In this document: positions 7,612 to 16,006 of the stretch, in pieces
How positions within the stretch are numbered: position 1 is the first letter of the stretch
Layout of the letters: each line of letters begins with the position of its first letter
DNA from: an uncultured Prevotellaceae bacterium
GTDB lineage: Bacteria > Bacteroidota > Bacteroidia > Bacteroidales > Bacteroidaceae
DNA length: 41,048 nucleotides
Reading direction: 5' to 3'
Assembly (NCBI GenBank): GCA_902784755.1
Contig: CACZVX010000016.1
Coordinates: 1 to 41,048 of the forward strand
Translations under genes and position numbers: made by a program
The notes under the pieces: generated by a model
Told to the model about the DNA's origin: nothing
Seen by the model: the letters and a program-made list of their open reading frames with translations, nothing else
The model's database searches: none

Positions 7612-8431
7612 TCCAGGTCCTATCGGTGTTTTTGACTCAGGCTATGGCGGCCTGACCATCCTGCACCAGTTGAGGCAGATTCTGCCTCAATATGATTTTA
7701 TGTACCTGGGCGACAATGCCCGCGCTCCTTATGGAGCCCGTTCTTTCGATGTCGTTTATGAGTTCACGCGTCAGGCTGTGGTACGTCTTTTTGAGATGGG
7801 CTGCCACCTTATTATATTAGGATGTAATACGGCTTCGGCCAAGGCTTTGCGTACCATCCAGCAAAACGACCTTCCAAAGATTGACCCTAGCCGTCGTGTG
7901 TTGGGCGTCATCCGTCCTACGGCCGAGGTGATTGGCAGTCTAACCCAAAGTCGGCATGTAGGCGTTTTAGCCACTGAAGGCACCATCAAGAGCGAGAGTT
8001 ACAATCTGGAAATCCAGAAACTGAATCCCGACATTCACGTTAGCGGCGTGGCTTGTCCTTTCTGGGTTCCGTTGGTGGAATACAATGAGGCAGATTCTCC
8101 CGGAGCCGACTATTTCGTAAAGAAGCGTATCGATGAGATTATGCGCAAGGACCCATTGATAGACTGCCTTATCTTAGGTTGCACCCATTATCCCTTGCTG
8201 ATGCCTAAGATTCTGAAATATTTGCCGCAAGGTGTGCGAGTCGTACCGCAAGGGGAGTATGTCGCTGACAGTTTGAGAGATTATCTGGAGCGTCATCCTC
8301 AGATAGAACAGCAATGCTCCAAGGGAGCCACTGTTCACTATCTTACCACCGAAAATCCAGCGAAATTCAAGGAATCAGCCCAACTCTTCCTTCATGAGAA
8401 CGTAGAGGTAGAGAACATCACTTTAGGCTGA
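7595..8431 (+). CDS. murI: glutamate racemase
   Basis: 278 residues. It makes D-glutamate for peptidoglycan. The family blocks are clear: GVFDSGYGGLT near the N-terminus, LGDNARAPYG, the first catalytic Cys77 in GCNTAS and the second, Cys196, in GCTHYP. The start must be GTG at 7595: an in-frame TAA lies at 7586-7588 and the conserved N-terminus begins soon after. It overlaps the end of ompH copy 3 by 17 bases. Its stop codon directly abuts that of the convergent permease gene, with no base between. Confidence 0.95.
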   Translation: MNFPSDPGPIGVFDSGYGGLTILHQLRQILPQYDFMYLGDNARAPYGARSFDVVYEFTRQAVVRLFEMGCHLIILGCNTASAKALRTIQQNDLPKIDPSRRVLGVIRPTAEVIGSLTQSRHVGVLATEGTIKSESYNLEIQKLNPDIHVSGVACPFWVPLVEYNEADSPGADYFVKKRIDEIMRKDPLIDCLILGCTHYPLLMPKILKYLPQGVRVVPQGEYVADSLRDYLERHPQIEQQCSKGATVHYLTTENPAKFKESAQLFLHENVEVENITLG

Positions 8432-8450
8432 TTAACTCCTAACTCCTAAC
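8432..8450 (-). repeat. GTTAGGA heptamers forming the lolE 3' end
   Basis: Two exact TCCTAAC units (8437-8443, 8444-8450; GTTAGGA on the minus strand) and a degenerate third (8430-8436). They supply the final codons and stop of the permease gene. The same heptamer forms the array at 10040. Confidence 0.75.
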
Positions 8451-9667
8451 TTTCTTGCAAAATAGCGAACGGGATACCATACGGCCAGCCAACCGGCAGC
8501 CAGTACGGTAATGAATACCAGTATGATATCTTGTGGGTGAACACTTACAGGATAAGCATTGATGATGAAAGAACCTTCGCTTTCACCGAGATGTACCAAT
8601 CCGTAAGTCTGCTGAAGCCAACAGAGCAAAAGTCCCAGAAGGATGCCGATAATGGCACCCAAAGCTGATATCATTCGTCCTTCAAAGAGGAATATTTGCG
8701 TGATTTGCTTGTCGGTGGCTCCCAGATTACGCAGGGTCACCACATCGTCCTTTTTATCGATAATCAGCATGGAGAGGGAACCGATGATATTGAAGCACGC
8801 CACAATCAGGATGAATGTGAGGAAGATATAGGCGATGAACTTTTCAATCTTCATGATGCGGAAAGTGTCTTCCTGCTGTTCATAGCGGTCTTTCACCTTA
8901 TATTTTTCACCGGCAATTTTCTGTGCTTTTGCCTTTACAGCATCCAGATTACTACCTGGCTTGACACGCATTTCAAGAGAGGAGAGCATGCCTTGCTGGT
9001 CGAAAATGCTTCGGGCAAAGCTGACGGAAGTCAGAATATAGTTCTTATCATAACGTCCTTGTTTGACCATGAAGACCACTCCTGGTGAAATCAATGAATC
9101 TTCCACAAAACCGTCCGTGGGGTCCATCATGTCCAGTTGTCCTTCGCGTTTGGGCGCATAGATATGCAGAAAGTCATTCCAGTCGGCTGTCATGCCAAGT
9201 GTCTGTGCCAAACGGATACCCACTGTTCCATATTGCAGATTGGCAGCGCGGAGCGAGAACTCACCGTCTCCATAGAGAATTTCCTTGATATGGGTGAGTT
9301 CTGAGAAATTATCATCCACACCCTTGATCATCACCATGGCCTGTTTTCCTTTGTATATTGCCAGGGCTTGGTCCTCAACAGTTTCTGTCGCCACATCAAT
9401 CTCGGGAAGCTGGCGTATCTCTGTCAAGATGGGATCATCAGCAGGGGCAGTCTTGCCCTGTGTAGGTACAACCTGAAGTTGTGGATCAAAGGTAGTGAAA
9501 AGGGTGGCTACCAGATCGTGGAATCCGTTGAAGACCGAGAGCGTCACAACCAAAGCCATCGTGGCAATGGCTACACCCACAACGGATATAGCCGATATCA
9601 GGTTAATGACGTTCGTCGATTTCTTCGAGAACAAATACCTTTTTGCTATGTAAAAAGGGAAACTCAC
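8432..9667 (-). CDS. lolE: LolC/LolE-type ABC permease (FtsX/MacB family)
   Basis: 411 residues with the LolC/E pattern: a first transmembrane segment at about 22-48 after FYIAKRYLFSKKS, a large periplasmic domain (about 50-275), and three C-terminal membrane segments (about 280-310, 330-350, 375-400) with the FtsX motif DKKDDVVTLRNLGA. LolCDE extracts lipoproteins from the inner membrane. The start is GTG at 9667-9665, overlapping the rbfA stop in a GTGA arrangement; no upstream ATG is in frame. The last six residues (KLGVRS) and stop are encoded by a GTTAGGA heptamer repeat. No ATPase or partner permease is adjacent. Confidence 0.85.
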   Translation of the reverse strand: MSFPFYIAKRYLFSKKSTNVINLISAISVVGVAIATMALVVTLSVFNGFHDLVATLFTTFDPQLQVVPTQGKTAPADDPILTEIRQLPEIDVATETVEDQALAIYKGKQAMVMIKGVDDNFSELTHIKEILYGDGEFSLRAANLQYGTVGIRLAQTLGMTADWNDFLHIYAPKREGQLDMMDPTDGFVEDSLISPGVVFMVKQGRYDKNYILTSVSFARSIFDQQGMLSSLEMRVKPGSNLDAVKAKAQKIAGEKYKVKDRYEQQEDTFRIMKIEKFIAYIFLTFILIVACFNIIGSLSMLIIDKKDDVVTLRNLGATDKQITQIFLFEGRMISALGAIIGILLGLLLCWLQQTYGLVHLGESEGSFIINAYPVSVHPQDIILVFITVLAAGWLAVWYPVRYFARKLGVRS

Positions 9668-9999
9668 TTCTTGAGCAGTTCGTCGATATGGTCGATATAA
9701 TCGAGAGAATCGTCAATAAAGAAGCGCAGTTCGGGAATGATACGCACCTGATTGCGGATGCGCTGGCCAAGTTCATAGCGAATGGTCTTCATATTCGCAT
9801 TCACATTGGCCACGATTTCTTCTGCTTTTTCAGAAGGGAATACACTCAGATAGGCTGTGCAGACGCTGAGGTCGGGAGAGATTTTCACCCGTGTTACGCT
9901 CACCATCATACCATGCATCATCCGTGTCTGACTTTGGAAAATCTGTGCCAGTTCCTTCTGCAGCAATCTTGATATCTTAGCTTGTCTTGTTTCTTGCAT
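9664..9999 (-). CDS. rbfA: ribosome-binding factor A
   Basis: 111 residues from the ATG at 9999 (MQETRQAKISRLLQKELAQIF); a five-residue longer start at 10014 is less typical of the family. RbfA is a small KH-fold protein that matures the 30S subunit through 16S rRNA 5' processing. The block VSVTRVKISPDLSVCTAYLSVFP and the C-terminal PELRFFIDDSLDYIDHIDELL are characteristic (split here as family strands). It overlaps the downstream permease start by four bases, so the two are likely translationally coupled. Confidence 0.9.
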   Translation of the reverse strand: MQETRQAKISRLLQKELAQIFQSQTRMMHGMMVSVTRVKISPDLSVCTAYLSVFPSEKAEEIVANVNANMKTIRYELGQRIRNQVRIIPELRFFIDDSLDYIDHIDELLKK

Positions 10000-10024
10000 A
10001 TTATATATAATCAATTTTTCAGTG

Positions 10025-10032
10025 CAAAGGTA
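10025..10032 (-). promoter_or_regulatory. -7 box for rbfA-lolE
   Basis: The minus strand reads TACCTTTG, 25 bases before the rbfA ATG. The expected -33 position (about 10052-10056) falls inside the GTTAGGA array. Confidence 0.55.
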
Positions 10033-10039
10033 ACAAAAA

Positions 10040-10067
10040 GTTAGGAGTTAGGAGTTAGGAGTTAGAA
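10040..10067 (+). repeat. GTTAGGA heptamer array between divergent promoters
   Basis: Three exact GTTAGGA units (10040, 10047, 10054) and a fourth with one change (GTTAGAA, 10061). The array occupies the space between the outward-facing -7 boxes of rbfA and the symporter gene. Confidence 0.85.
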
Positions 10068-10075
10068 GTTTTTTG

Positions 10076-10083
10076 TAATTTTG
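10076..10083 (+). promoter_or_regulatory. -7 box for the symporter gene
   Basis: TAATTTTG matches TAnnTTTG, 29 bases before the ATG at 10113. As for rbfA on the other strand, the -33 position would lie within the heptamer array. Confidence 0.5.
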
Positions 10084-10112
10084 CACGCAATTGTAATGAA
10101 TTTCAAGGTTTT

Positions 10113-11087
10113 ATGATTAAATCGTTGCAAATGCTGAGTCGTTGGCTCGCTAATCATGCTTCCGCATTCATCATAGCGATAGCCCTAGTCACATTCTTTA
10201 TCCCAGAACTTTTCAAATGGGTTCACGGGAATACGCAGACAGTGATTCTCGGGCTTATTATGCTAACAATGGGACTGACGCTGACCACTCAGGATTTTAA
10301 GATTGTAGCCCAGCGCCCCATGGATATTTTTGTGGGTGCTGTCGCGCAGTTCCTGATCATGCCAGGTGTAGCTTATCTGCTAGTCAATGTGTGGCATCTG
10401 GAACCGGCTCTGGCTTTAGGAATTTTGCTGGTAGGCTGTTGCCCAGGTGGAGTTTCCAGCAATATCATGTCGTATCTCTGTCATGGAGATGTGGCTTTTT
10501 CAGTGGGCATGACCTGCGCCTCTACCATTTTGGCACCAGTCATGACGCCTTTACTGATGCAACTGACAGCGGGTGCGATTATCGAGATTGACACGGTAGG
10601 TATGTTCCTGAATATCCTCATTGTGACTATTCTGCCAATCACAATTGGCTGTATTCTGAATTATTATTATAGCAAACAGGAAAGTTTCAAGACCCTTCAG
10701 ACGCTGATGCCAGGCACGAGCGTTATTTTGTTGGCTTGTATTGTGGGCGGTGTTATCTCTACGGTTCATGACCCGTTGGTGGAACGCGGCTTGATACTTT
10801 TCATTTGGACTTTTGCCGTGGTCTTCTGTCATAACTCATTAGGTTATCTGCTAGGGTGGCTGTCGGGCCGTTTGGCAGGTTTCAATACTGCCAAAAAGCG
10901 CACGATTTCTATTGAAGTGGGTATGCAGAATGCTGGTTTGGCCACGGTCCTTGCCGGAACCTTCTTTGCTGCGCAGCCATTATCTGTGTTACCTTGTGCT
11001 ATCTCCTGCGCATGGCATAGCATTAGCGGAACCATCCTTGCCGGACTTTACCGTTCTTGGGACAAACGGCACGGCATTATTTATTGA
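10113..11087 (+). CDS. bile acid:sodium symporter family (BASS) transporter
   Basis: 324 residues with about ten hydrophobic segments. Family marks are the N-terminal LGLIMLTMGLTLTTQDF, the GCCPGGVSSNIMSYLCHGDVAFSV-type crossover region (GCCPGGVSSN, about 111-120) and a C-terminal EVGMQNAGLATVLA helix, which form the Na+ and substrate site in bacterial ASBT homologues. Inner membrane; the substrate cannot be told from sequence (bile acids, pantoate and other organic anions are known for the family). It is a single gene, convergent with cobQ, whose stop lies 14 bases away; no terminator hairpin is evident in this gap. Confidence 0.9.
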   Translation: MIKSLQMLSRWLANHASAFIIAIALVTFFIPELFKWVHGNTQTVILGLIMLTMGLTLTTQDFKIVAQRPMDIFVGAVAQFLIMPGVAYLLVNVWHLEPALALGILLVGCCPGGVSSNIMSYLCHGDVAFSVGMTCASTILAPVMTPLLMQLTAGAIIEIDTVGMFLNILIVTILPITIGCILNYYYSKQESFKTLQTLMPGTSVILLACIVGGVISTVHDPLVERGLILFIWTFAVVFCHNSLGYLLGWLSGRLAGFNTAKKRTISIEVGMQNAGLATVLAGTFFAAQPLSVLPCAISCAWHSISGTILAGLYRSWDKRHGIIY

Positions 11088-11101
11088 AAAAGGAAAGGCT
11101 G

Positions 11102-12571
11102 TTATTCTCCCCGTAGAATCCGGTATAATTCAGGCATGTTGATTTCATGCCTGACAGCATCGGCTAGCAGGTCATATTGTTGCTGTTTATAGGCTTGATA
11201 ATCGAAAGCGCTTTCTTCTTCCTTGTTTTCAAGCCATGGAGAGAGCAGTTCATCGATAATGGGGGCATTGTCGAGAATACCATGGATGTAGGAGCCCCAG
11301 CATCTTGGACTTTCCTTATAGGTGGTGACGGGTTTAGATTTTACCCCTGCAGCCACAGGTCGGGTAATACCCATATGTATTTCATAGCCTTTGCAAGACG
11401 ATGGCCCAGCGGAAGTTTCCCAGTTAAAATCTACTTGAACCGTACGTTTTTCTCCGTTCATGGTAGTTGTGAGGGGTAGAATGCCTAGTCCGGGCATGCG
11501 CTCCACATCGCTTTCCACATGTTCGAGGTCAAGAACCTCCTGACCCATCATCTGGAATCCACCGCAGATGCCGATGACGGTCTTGCCGTCGTGGTGTGCC
11601 TGGAGAATGGCTTGTGCACAGCCGTTACGGCGCAGTTCCATCAGGTCGGCAATCGTGCTTTTGGTACCGGGAAGGATCAGGATATCGGCCTTTTTTATTT
11701 CTTCTGTGTTACTAGTATAGAAAAGGTGTACACGACTATCCTGCTCCAGCACATCGAAATCGGTGAAATTGCTCAGATGCCGAAGCATGACTACGGCGAT
11801 ATTTACCTTTCCAGCCTGTGCTTCCATATTCTTACGCTCCAGCGAAACGCTGTCTTCCTCCTCGATGTGAATGTCCTTGAGATAGGGAAGCACTCCTAAG
11901 ACAGGTACCCCACAGATTTGCTCCAGTTGTTTACGCCCCTCATCAAAAAGACTCCTGTCACCACGGAACTTATTAATGATGACACCTTTGATGAGTTTTC
12001 TGTCCTCAGGTTCCTGCAGCATGATAGAACCATAAACGGAGGCAAAGACACCTCCACGGTCAATATCGGCCACCAGTATGACATCAGCATTGGCATAACG
12101 GGCCATCGACATATTGACAATATCCACGTCGCGAAGGTTGATTTCAGCAATGCTTCCGGCACCCTCCATCACGATAGGATGGAAACGGGCAGCCAAGCGG
12201 TCAAAGGCTTCATGGACAGCCTGTCGCAGCACTTCGCGTCCCTCACGACGGAAATATTGCGTGGCATGCTGATTTCCGATAGGGCGTCCATTGAGAATTA
12301 CCTGTGAGGTGTGGTCGCTGTTGGGCTTCAGCAAGAGCGGGTTCATGTCAGTATGACAGGGAATACCTGCTGCTTCAGCTTGAACGGCTTGCGCTCTACC
12401 AATCTCAAAACCTTCGGGCGTGGCGTAACTGTTCAGGGCCATATTCTGTGCCTTGAAGGGAGCCGGCTGATAACCGTCCTGCAGGAAAATGCGACAGAAG
12501 GCGGTAGCAACAAGGCTTTTGCCGACGTCACTACCTGTTCCAGCTAGCATCAGGGGGTGAAGTCTTTCCAT
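11102..12571 (-). CDS. cobQ: cobyric acid synthase
   Basis: 489 residues. It amidates four side chains (b, d, e, g) of adenosylcobyrinic a,c-diamide using glutamine and ATP. The N-terminal dethiobiotin-synthetase-like domain starts with MLAGTGSDVGKS and contains FKAQNMALNSY and EGAGSIAEINLRD; the C-terminal class I amidotransferase domain has the nucleophile Cys in IGICGGFQMMG and a YEIHMG block. The ATG at 12571 is preferred over 12598, because family members begin right before the P-loop. It overlaps the upstream cobB C-terminal gene by 22 bases and is the third gene of that short operon. Confidence 0.93.
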   Translation of the reverse strand: MERLHPLMLAGTGSDVGKSLVATAFCRIFLQDGYQPAPFKAQNMALNSYATPEGFEIGRAQAVQAEAAGIPCHTDMNPLLLKPNSDHTSQVILNGRPIGNQHATQYFRREGREVLRQAVHEAFDRLAARFHPIVMEGAGSIAEINLRDVDIVNMSMARYANADVILVADIDRGGVFASVYGSIMLQEPEDRKLIKGVIINKFRGDRSLFDEGRKQLEQICGVPVLGVLPYLKDIHIEEEDSVSLERKNMEAQAGKVNIAVVMLRHLSNFTDFDVLEQDSRVHLFYTSNTEEIKKADILILPGTKSTIADLMELRRNGCAQAILQAHHDGKTVIGICGGFQMMGQEVLDLEHVESDVERMPGLGILPLTTTMNGEKRTVQVDFNWETSAGPSSCKGYEIHMGITRPVAAGVKSKPVTTYKESPRCWGSYIHGILDNAPIIDELLSPWLENKEEESAFDYQAYKQQQYDLLADAVRHEINMPELYRILRGE

Positions 12572-13074
12572 AAATCCAGTATGTTTTTGTCGCCCCAATA
12601 CAGATGGACGTAAGAGGCGCGAAGATTCTTATATATATAATAAGGTGCCGGATTGCCGACAATCGAGGAATAGTGGAACTCATGTCCCCTGAAGCCGAGC
12701 CAGTCGCGGTAGCCTAAATGAAGTCGCTTGCCCTGCATGGTGGCATCATCGGGCAGAACGGCGGCCATAGGCCAGAGTGTTCCTTCCTCATCGATGATAT
12801 GCCGGCAAAGGTACATCATGCCGCCACATTCAGCCAGACAAAGGCCGCCCTGCTCAATATAGTCGTGGATGGAAGTCAGCATGGAGGTGTTTGCACTCAG
12901 TTCTTTCAAGAAAAACTCGGGATAGCCACCAGGTAAATAGAGGAGAGAGGAGAGAGGTAATTTTTTATCGTGAATGGGAGAGAAGAAGATGACTTCTCCG
13001 ATTTCTCTCAGTCGGTCGATATTCTCCCGATAGGTGAAATTGAAAGCTTCGTCACGAGCTACTGCGATTTTCAT
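12550..13074 (-). CDS. cobB: cobyrinic acid a,c-diamide synthase, C-terminal glutaminase half
   Basis: 174 residues matching the GATase_3 half of CobB/CbiA. It starts at the usual domain junction (IAVARDEAFNFTY), then LYLPGGYPEFF, the amidotransferase Cys in LAECGGMMYL and a C-terminal HEFHYS block. The N-terminal half is the preceding ORF, overlapping by four bases (ATGA). CobB is usually one chain of about 430-460 residues, so the two ORFs look like a split or frameshifted gene. A short GA-rich heptamer tract (12939-12959) encodes residues LPLSSLL between FFSPIHDKK and YLPGG without lengthening the protein. Confidence 0.88.
   Translation of the reverse strand: MKIAVARDEAFNFTYRENIDRLREIGEVIFFSPIHDKKLPLSSLLYLPGGYPEFFLKELSANTSMLTSIHDYIEQGGLCLAECGGMMYLCRHIIDEEGTLWPMAAVLPDDATMQGKRLHLGYRDWLGFRGHEFHYSSIVGNPAPYYIYKNLRASYVHLYWGDKNILDLWKDFTP
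12939..12959 (-). repeat. short GA heptamer tract inside cobB C-terminal half
   Basis: On the plus strand, two GAGGAGA units and a partial third in 7-base register. It resembles the longer arrays in cobJ but has the opposite orientation relative to its gene. It may be chance at this length. Confidence 0.4.
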
Positions 13075-13736
13075 AATCCTAAAGCTTTAAGGTCAACATA
13101 CTTCTCGATGGCATCAGCAGCTCGACAGATGATTTTCTCGATGAAATCGCGGTTTTCTAACGATAAACCTAAATGCCGACTTGGTATTTCCATATCCGGA
13201 AGTCGGGGAATACAACCCAGGCAGGAGATGCCTGTATCTTCGCAGGCCTGTTTTAGGAATGAGGCGTGACGCTCGGAGCCCACTTGATTGAAGATGACGC
13301 CCGCAAAACGGAGGGAAGGGAGGTCTTCGCAAGGAAGGCTCGTGAATCCGTGGATGACGGCCGCAGCACTGTAGGCCATGCTACGGGCATTGATAATTAA
13401 AATAACGGGAATGTCAAGCAGTGCGGCAATCTCCGCAGAAGAACCCTTCCAACGGTCGTAACCATCATAAAGCCCCATCACTCCCTCCACAATGTTCACC
13501 TCTTTATGATAATGATTAAATACTTCACGTAGATGTTCGTGCGTAGTGAACCGTGTGTCAAGGTTTACCGATTCCTCCCCACAGGCCATCTGGTGGTATT
13601 GCGTGTCAATATAATCAGGACCGCACTTGAATGGCTGCACGTGGACGCCTTTCCTTCGGAGAGCCCTAAGCAGTCCGATGGTTATGGTGGTCTTCCCGCA
13701 TCCGGAGTTGGTGGCTGCAATGAGAAAATTCTGCAT
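13071..13736 (-). CDS. cobB: cobyrinic acid a,c-diamide synthase, N-terminal ATPase half
   Basis: 221 residues matching the ATP-binding half of CobB/CbiA: P-loop ATNSGCGKTT (about 8-17), FKCGPDYIDTQYH, EGVMGLYDGYD and a domain end near GCIPRLPDMEIPSRHLGL. This half binds cobyrinate (or cob(II)yrinate) and ATP, with ammonia supplied by the glutaminase half. The TGA stop overlaps the next ATG as ATGA, exactly at the domain boundary. A standard slippery heptamer for -1 shifting was not seen, so stop-restart coupling is more likely than programmed frameshifting. The leader is very short (18 bases from the -7 box). Confidence 0.88.
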   Translation of the reverse strand: MQNFLIAATNSGCGKTTITIGLLRALRRKGVHVQPFKCGPDYIDTQYHQMACGEESVNLDTRFTTHEHLREVFNHYHKEVNIVEGVMGLYDGYDRWKGSSAEIAALLDIPVILIINARSMAYSAAAVIHGFTSLPCEDLPSLRFAGVIFNQVGSERHASFLKQACEDTGISCLGCIPRLPDMEIPSRHLGLSLENRDFIEKIICRAADAIEKYVDLKALGL

Positions 13737-13754
13737 TTATTTCAATATTTGTTG

Positions 13755-13762
13755 CAAAGATA
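13755..13762 (-). promoter_or_regulatory. -7 box for cobB-cobQ
   Basis: The minus strand reads TATCTTTG, 18 bases before the cobB ATG. The transcript would have a leader of roughly a dozen bases, too short for a riboswitch. Confidence 0.55.
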
Positions 13763-13775
13763 TAAAAAAAGTTCG

Positions 13776-13783
13776 TACCTTTG
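13776..13783 (+). promoter_or_regulatory. -7 box for the riboswitch-TonB receptor operon
   Basis: TACCTTTG starts 13 bases after the divergent cobB box ends. Transcription would begin close to 13790, at the 5' edge of the cobalamin aptamer, as expected. Confidence 0.65.
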
Positions 13784-13789
13784 CAACCA

Positions 13790-13962
13790 GAATGGTGATA
13801 TTTTGGCTTTCAGCCAGAATGTAAAAGGGAATCCGGTGAGAATCCGGGACAGTACCCGCTACTGTAAGCCCCATTATCGGAAACACGATAAAAAGCCACT
13901 GTCCGCAGGGATGGGAAGGTGTGTTTTCGGGGGCAAGTCAGGAAACCTGCCACTCTACACTT
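13790..13962 (+). promoter_or_regulatory. cobalamin riboswitch (B12 element)
   Basis: Conserved blocks in order: GGGAATCCGGTGAGAATCC (13829-13847), then ACAGTACCCGCTACTGTAAGC, and the B12 box AAGTCAGGAAACCTGCC (13935-13951). Short pairing segments follow between 13969 and 14005 (for example GCCCA/TGGGC) before the receptor ATG at 14022, so it probably controls translation initiation; no T-run terminator is present. When adenosylcobalamin or a related corrinoid is bound, downstream uptake genes should be off. Confidence 0.95.
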
Positions 13963-14021
13963 TAATTACGTCGCCCACGGGAACATGGGCACGGCAAATG
14001 TGACGACAACAACTATCTGTA

Positions 14022-15986
14022 ATGAAGAAAACGATGCTTGTGAGCATGTTGTGTGCTCTCATTTTTCTAAATGCTTATCCACAGAACAACAAGGTGGATA
14101 AGGAAGTTAATCTGTCGCCTGTTGTGGTAACAGGAACAGGTACACATCACCGCCAAACCGATTCTCCCGTTCCTGTGCAAGTGATTACGCAGCAGGATTT
14201 GCTCAATATCAATGTGTCTTCTTTAGAAGAAGCGTTGCAAAAACTCAATCCCTCTTTCACTCAGTTTACTAACGGCATGGGCACTACACTTTCGCTGAAT
14301 GGACTGAGCGATGAATATTATGTGTTTCTTTTGAACGGCCGAAGACTGACGGGTGACGATACTTATGCAAAGATCAATTTAAGTTCGGTGAAACGTATCG
14401 AAATTCAGAATGGTGCCGCTTCCACACTTTATGGTACAAATGCCATCGGTGGTGTGGTGAATATCATTACCGATGAAGGAAAGGATAAGATAGAGGCAAG
14501 CAACAACATCCGCTTTTCCCAGAAAGGCGGGTTGAATGAACAAGCCAATTTGGATATCCAAAAAGGGATGATAGGCAGTTATACCAGCTATCGCCGGCAG
14601 GAACTGAACAACTATCAGTTGAGTCCCTACGAAGAGAAGACCGATAAGAAAACAGGTGAGACAACTCTGGTGGAGACCAATAAAATAGCAGCGACAGGCT
14701 TTCATTCCGATATGATCAGTGAGCATCTGACTTTTGATCCTAATGACCGTTTGTCTGTCTATGGTGATGTGAGTTTTTACAATCATCATACCGACCGCCC
14801 CTATGATGTATATGCCTATGACATACACCATCAGACATTCTCCGTCGGAGCTGGTGCCAAATACAAGATCAGCAAGAAAGCCTTCATCCGTGCCGATTAT
14901 AATACGGATGCCTATTGGTCTAAGAACGATTACTACAAGAAGAGTGGCTCCTTCGAAGCCGGCGAGGAAATCACTCGCAAGAACACACGCAGCCATATTG
15001 CCACGCTGAAGGGTATCTTCACATTGGCAGACTGGAACAAGTTGTCCGTAGGTGTAGAGTATCAGACCGACATCTTGAAGAGCCAGAGTGATAATATTGA
15101 CCGTGAATCAGCTTATACATGGGCCGCTTTTGCCCAGGAAGAACTGAAACTGGCTAAAGGACTGCAGGCCCTCCTGGGTATCCGCTATCTCTATCATGAG
15201 AATTTCAAGCATTACGCCACACCTAATGTGGCATTAATGTATAAGTGGGAAGGACTGAATGTGAGAGCGTCGTATGCTGCTGGTTTCAAGGCTCCCTCCT
15301 TATCACAACTCTATGCTACCGATATAGCCAAGACAACAGACCGCTACACCATGCCCAATGTGGAGCTGAAACCCGAGAAGAACCACTATCTCTCATTGAA
15401 TGCTGAATATAATCATGCCCGTTTCGGAATCTCCGGAAATGTGTTTCTCAATAAAATCCGTGACATGATTGATTATGTAACGGTTGCTACTGGTGATGAG
15501 TCAATGGAGCGATATGGTCATGAGGAGACCCGTCAGCGCCAGAATGTGAGTAAGGCTCAGGTGTTAGGATTCAATGTTGCAGGAAATGCCTATTTAGGTG
15601 CGGGCTTCTCCCTGAATGCCGCTTATACCCATCTGAATACCAAGGATGAGGAAACCGATTTGCCTTTGGACAAAACCATTAAGAATGCTTACGTAGTAGG
15701 TGCCAATTATAAGACCTCTTGGAAGGTCTATACGCTGAATGTCAGTGTGAACGGACGCATCTACAGTCGCCGCTATTCAAAGTCGTACGGCTATGCCCCT
15801 CACTACAATATGTGGGATATTGTGACACGCCATACCATCAAGACGAAGCACATTGTCTTCGAACCGGCTTTAGGTATTGAGAATATTTTCAATTGGGTGG
15901 ACGACCGTCCCTATAATAGTAATTATGCCTCACTGAATGCCGGATGTATGCCCTTTGTCAGTATAGGTATTAAGTTTTTAAAGTGA
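14022..15986 (+). CDS. btuB: TonB-dependent outer-membrane receptor, BtuB-like
   Basis: 654 residues. Signal peptide to about residue 21 (NAYPQ), a TonB box-like stretch (SPVVVTGTGT), then the plug domain (VFLLNGRRLTGDDTY, VKRIEIQNGAASTLYGTNAIGGVVNIIT) and a 22-strand-type barrel ending VSIGIKFLK. The plug blocks and the immediate upstream cobalamin riboswitch make corrinoid import the best assignment. No N-terminal carboxypeptidase-like domain is present, unlike SusC-type receptors. No BtuG-like surface lipoprotein follows; the next genes are a second receptor and a CbiK-like lipoprotein. Confidence 0.9.
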   Translation: MKKTMLVSMLCALIFLNAYPQNNKVDKEVNLSPVVVTGTGTHHRQTDSPVPVQVITQQDLLNINVSSLEEALQKLNPSFTQFTNGMGTTLSLNGLSDEYYVFLLNGRRLTGDDTYAKINLSSVKRIEIQNGAASTLYGTNAIGGVVNIITDEGKDKIEASNNIRFSQKGGLNEQANLDIQKGMIGSYTSYRRQELNNYQLSPYEEKTDKKTGETTLVETNKIAATGFHSDMISEHLTFDPNDRLSVYGDVSFYNHHTDRPYDVYAYDIHHQTFSVGAGAKYKISKKAFIRADYNTDAYWSKNDYYKKSGSFEAGEEITRKNTRSHIATLKGIFTLADWNKLSVGVEYQTDILKSQSDNIDRESAYTWAAFAQEELKLAKGLQALLGIRYLYHENFKHYATPNVALMYKWEGLNVRASYAAGFKAPSLSQLYATDIAKTTDRYTMPNVELKPEKNHYLSLNAEYNHARFGISGNVFLNKIRDMIDYVTVATGDESMERYGHEETRQRQNVSKAQVLGFNVAGNAYLGAGFSLNAAYTHLNTKDEETDLPLDKTIKNAYVVGANYKTSWKVYTLNVSVNGRIYSRRYSKSYGYAPHYNMWDIVTRHTIKTKHIVFEPALGIENIFNWVDDRPYNSNYASLNAGCMPFVSIGIKFLK

Positions 15987-16006
15987 ATAGTGAAATTTGT
16001 TTAATA

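Noticed and set aside
13071-13080. programmed -1 frameshift joining the cobB halves
   Set aside because: No X-XXY-YYZ slippery heptamer precedes the TGA; the ATGA overlap fits termination-reinitiation better.
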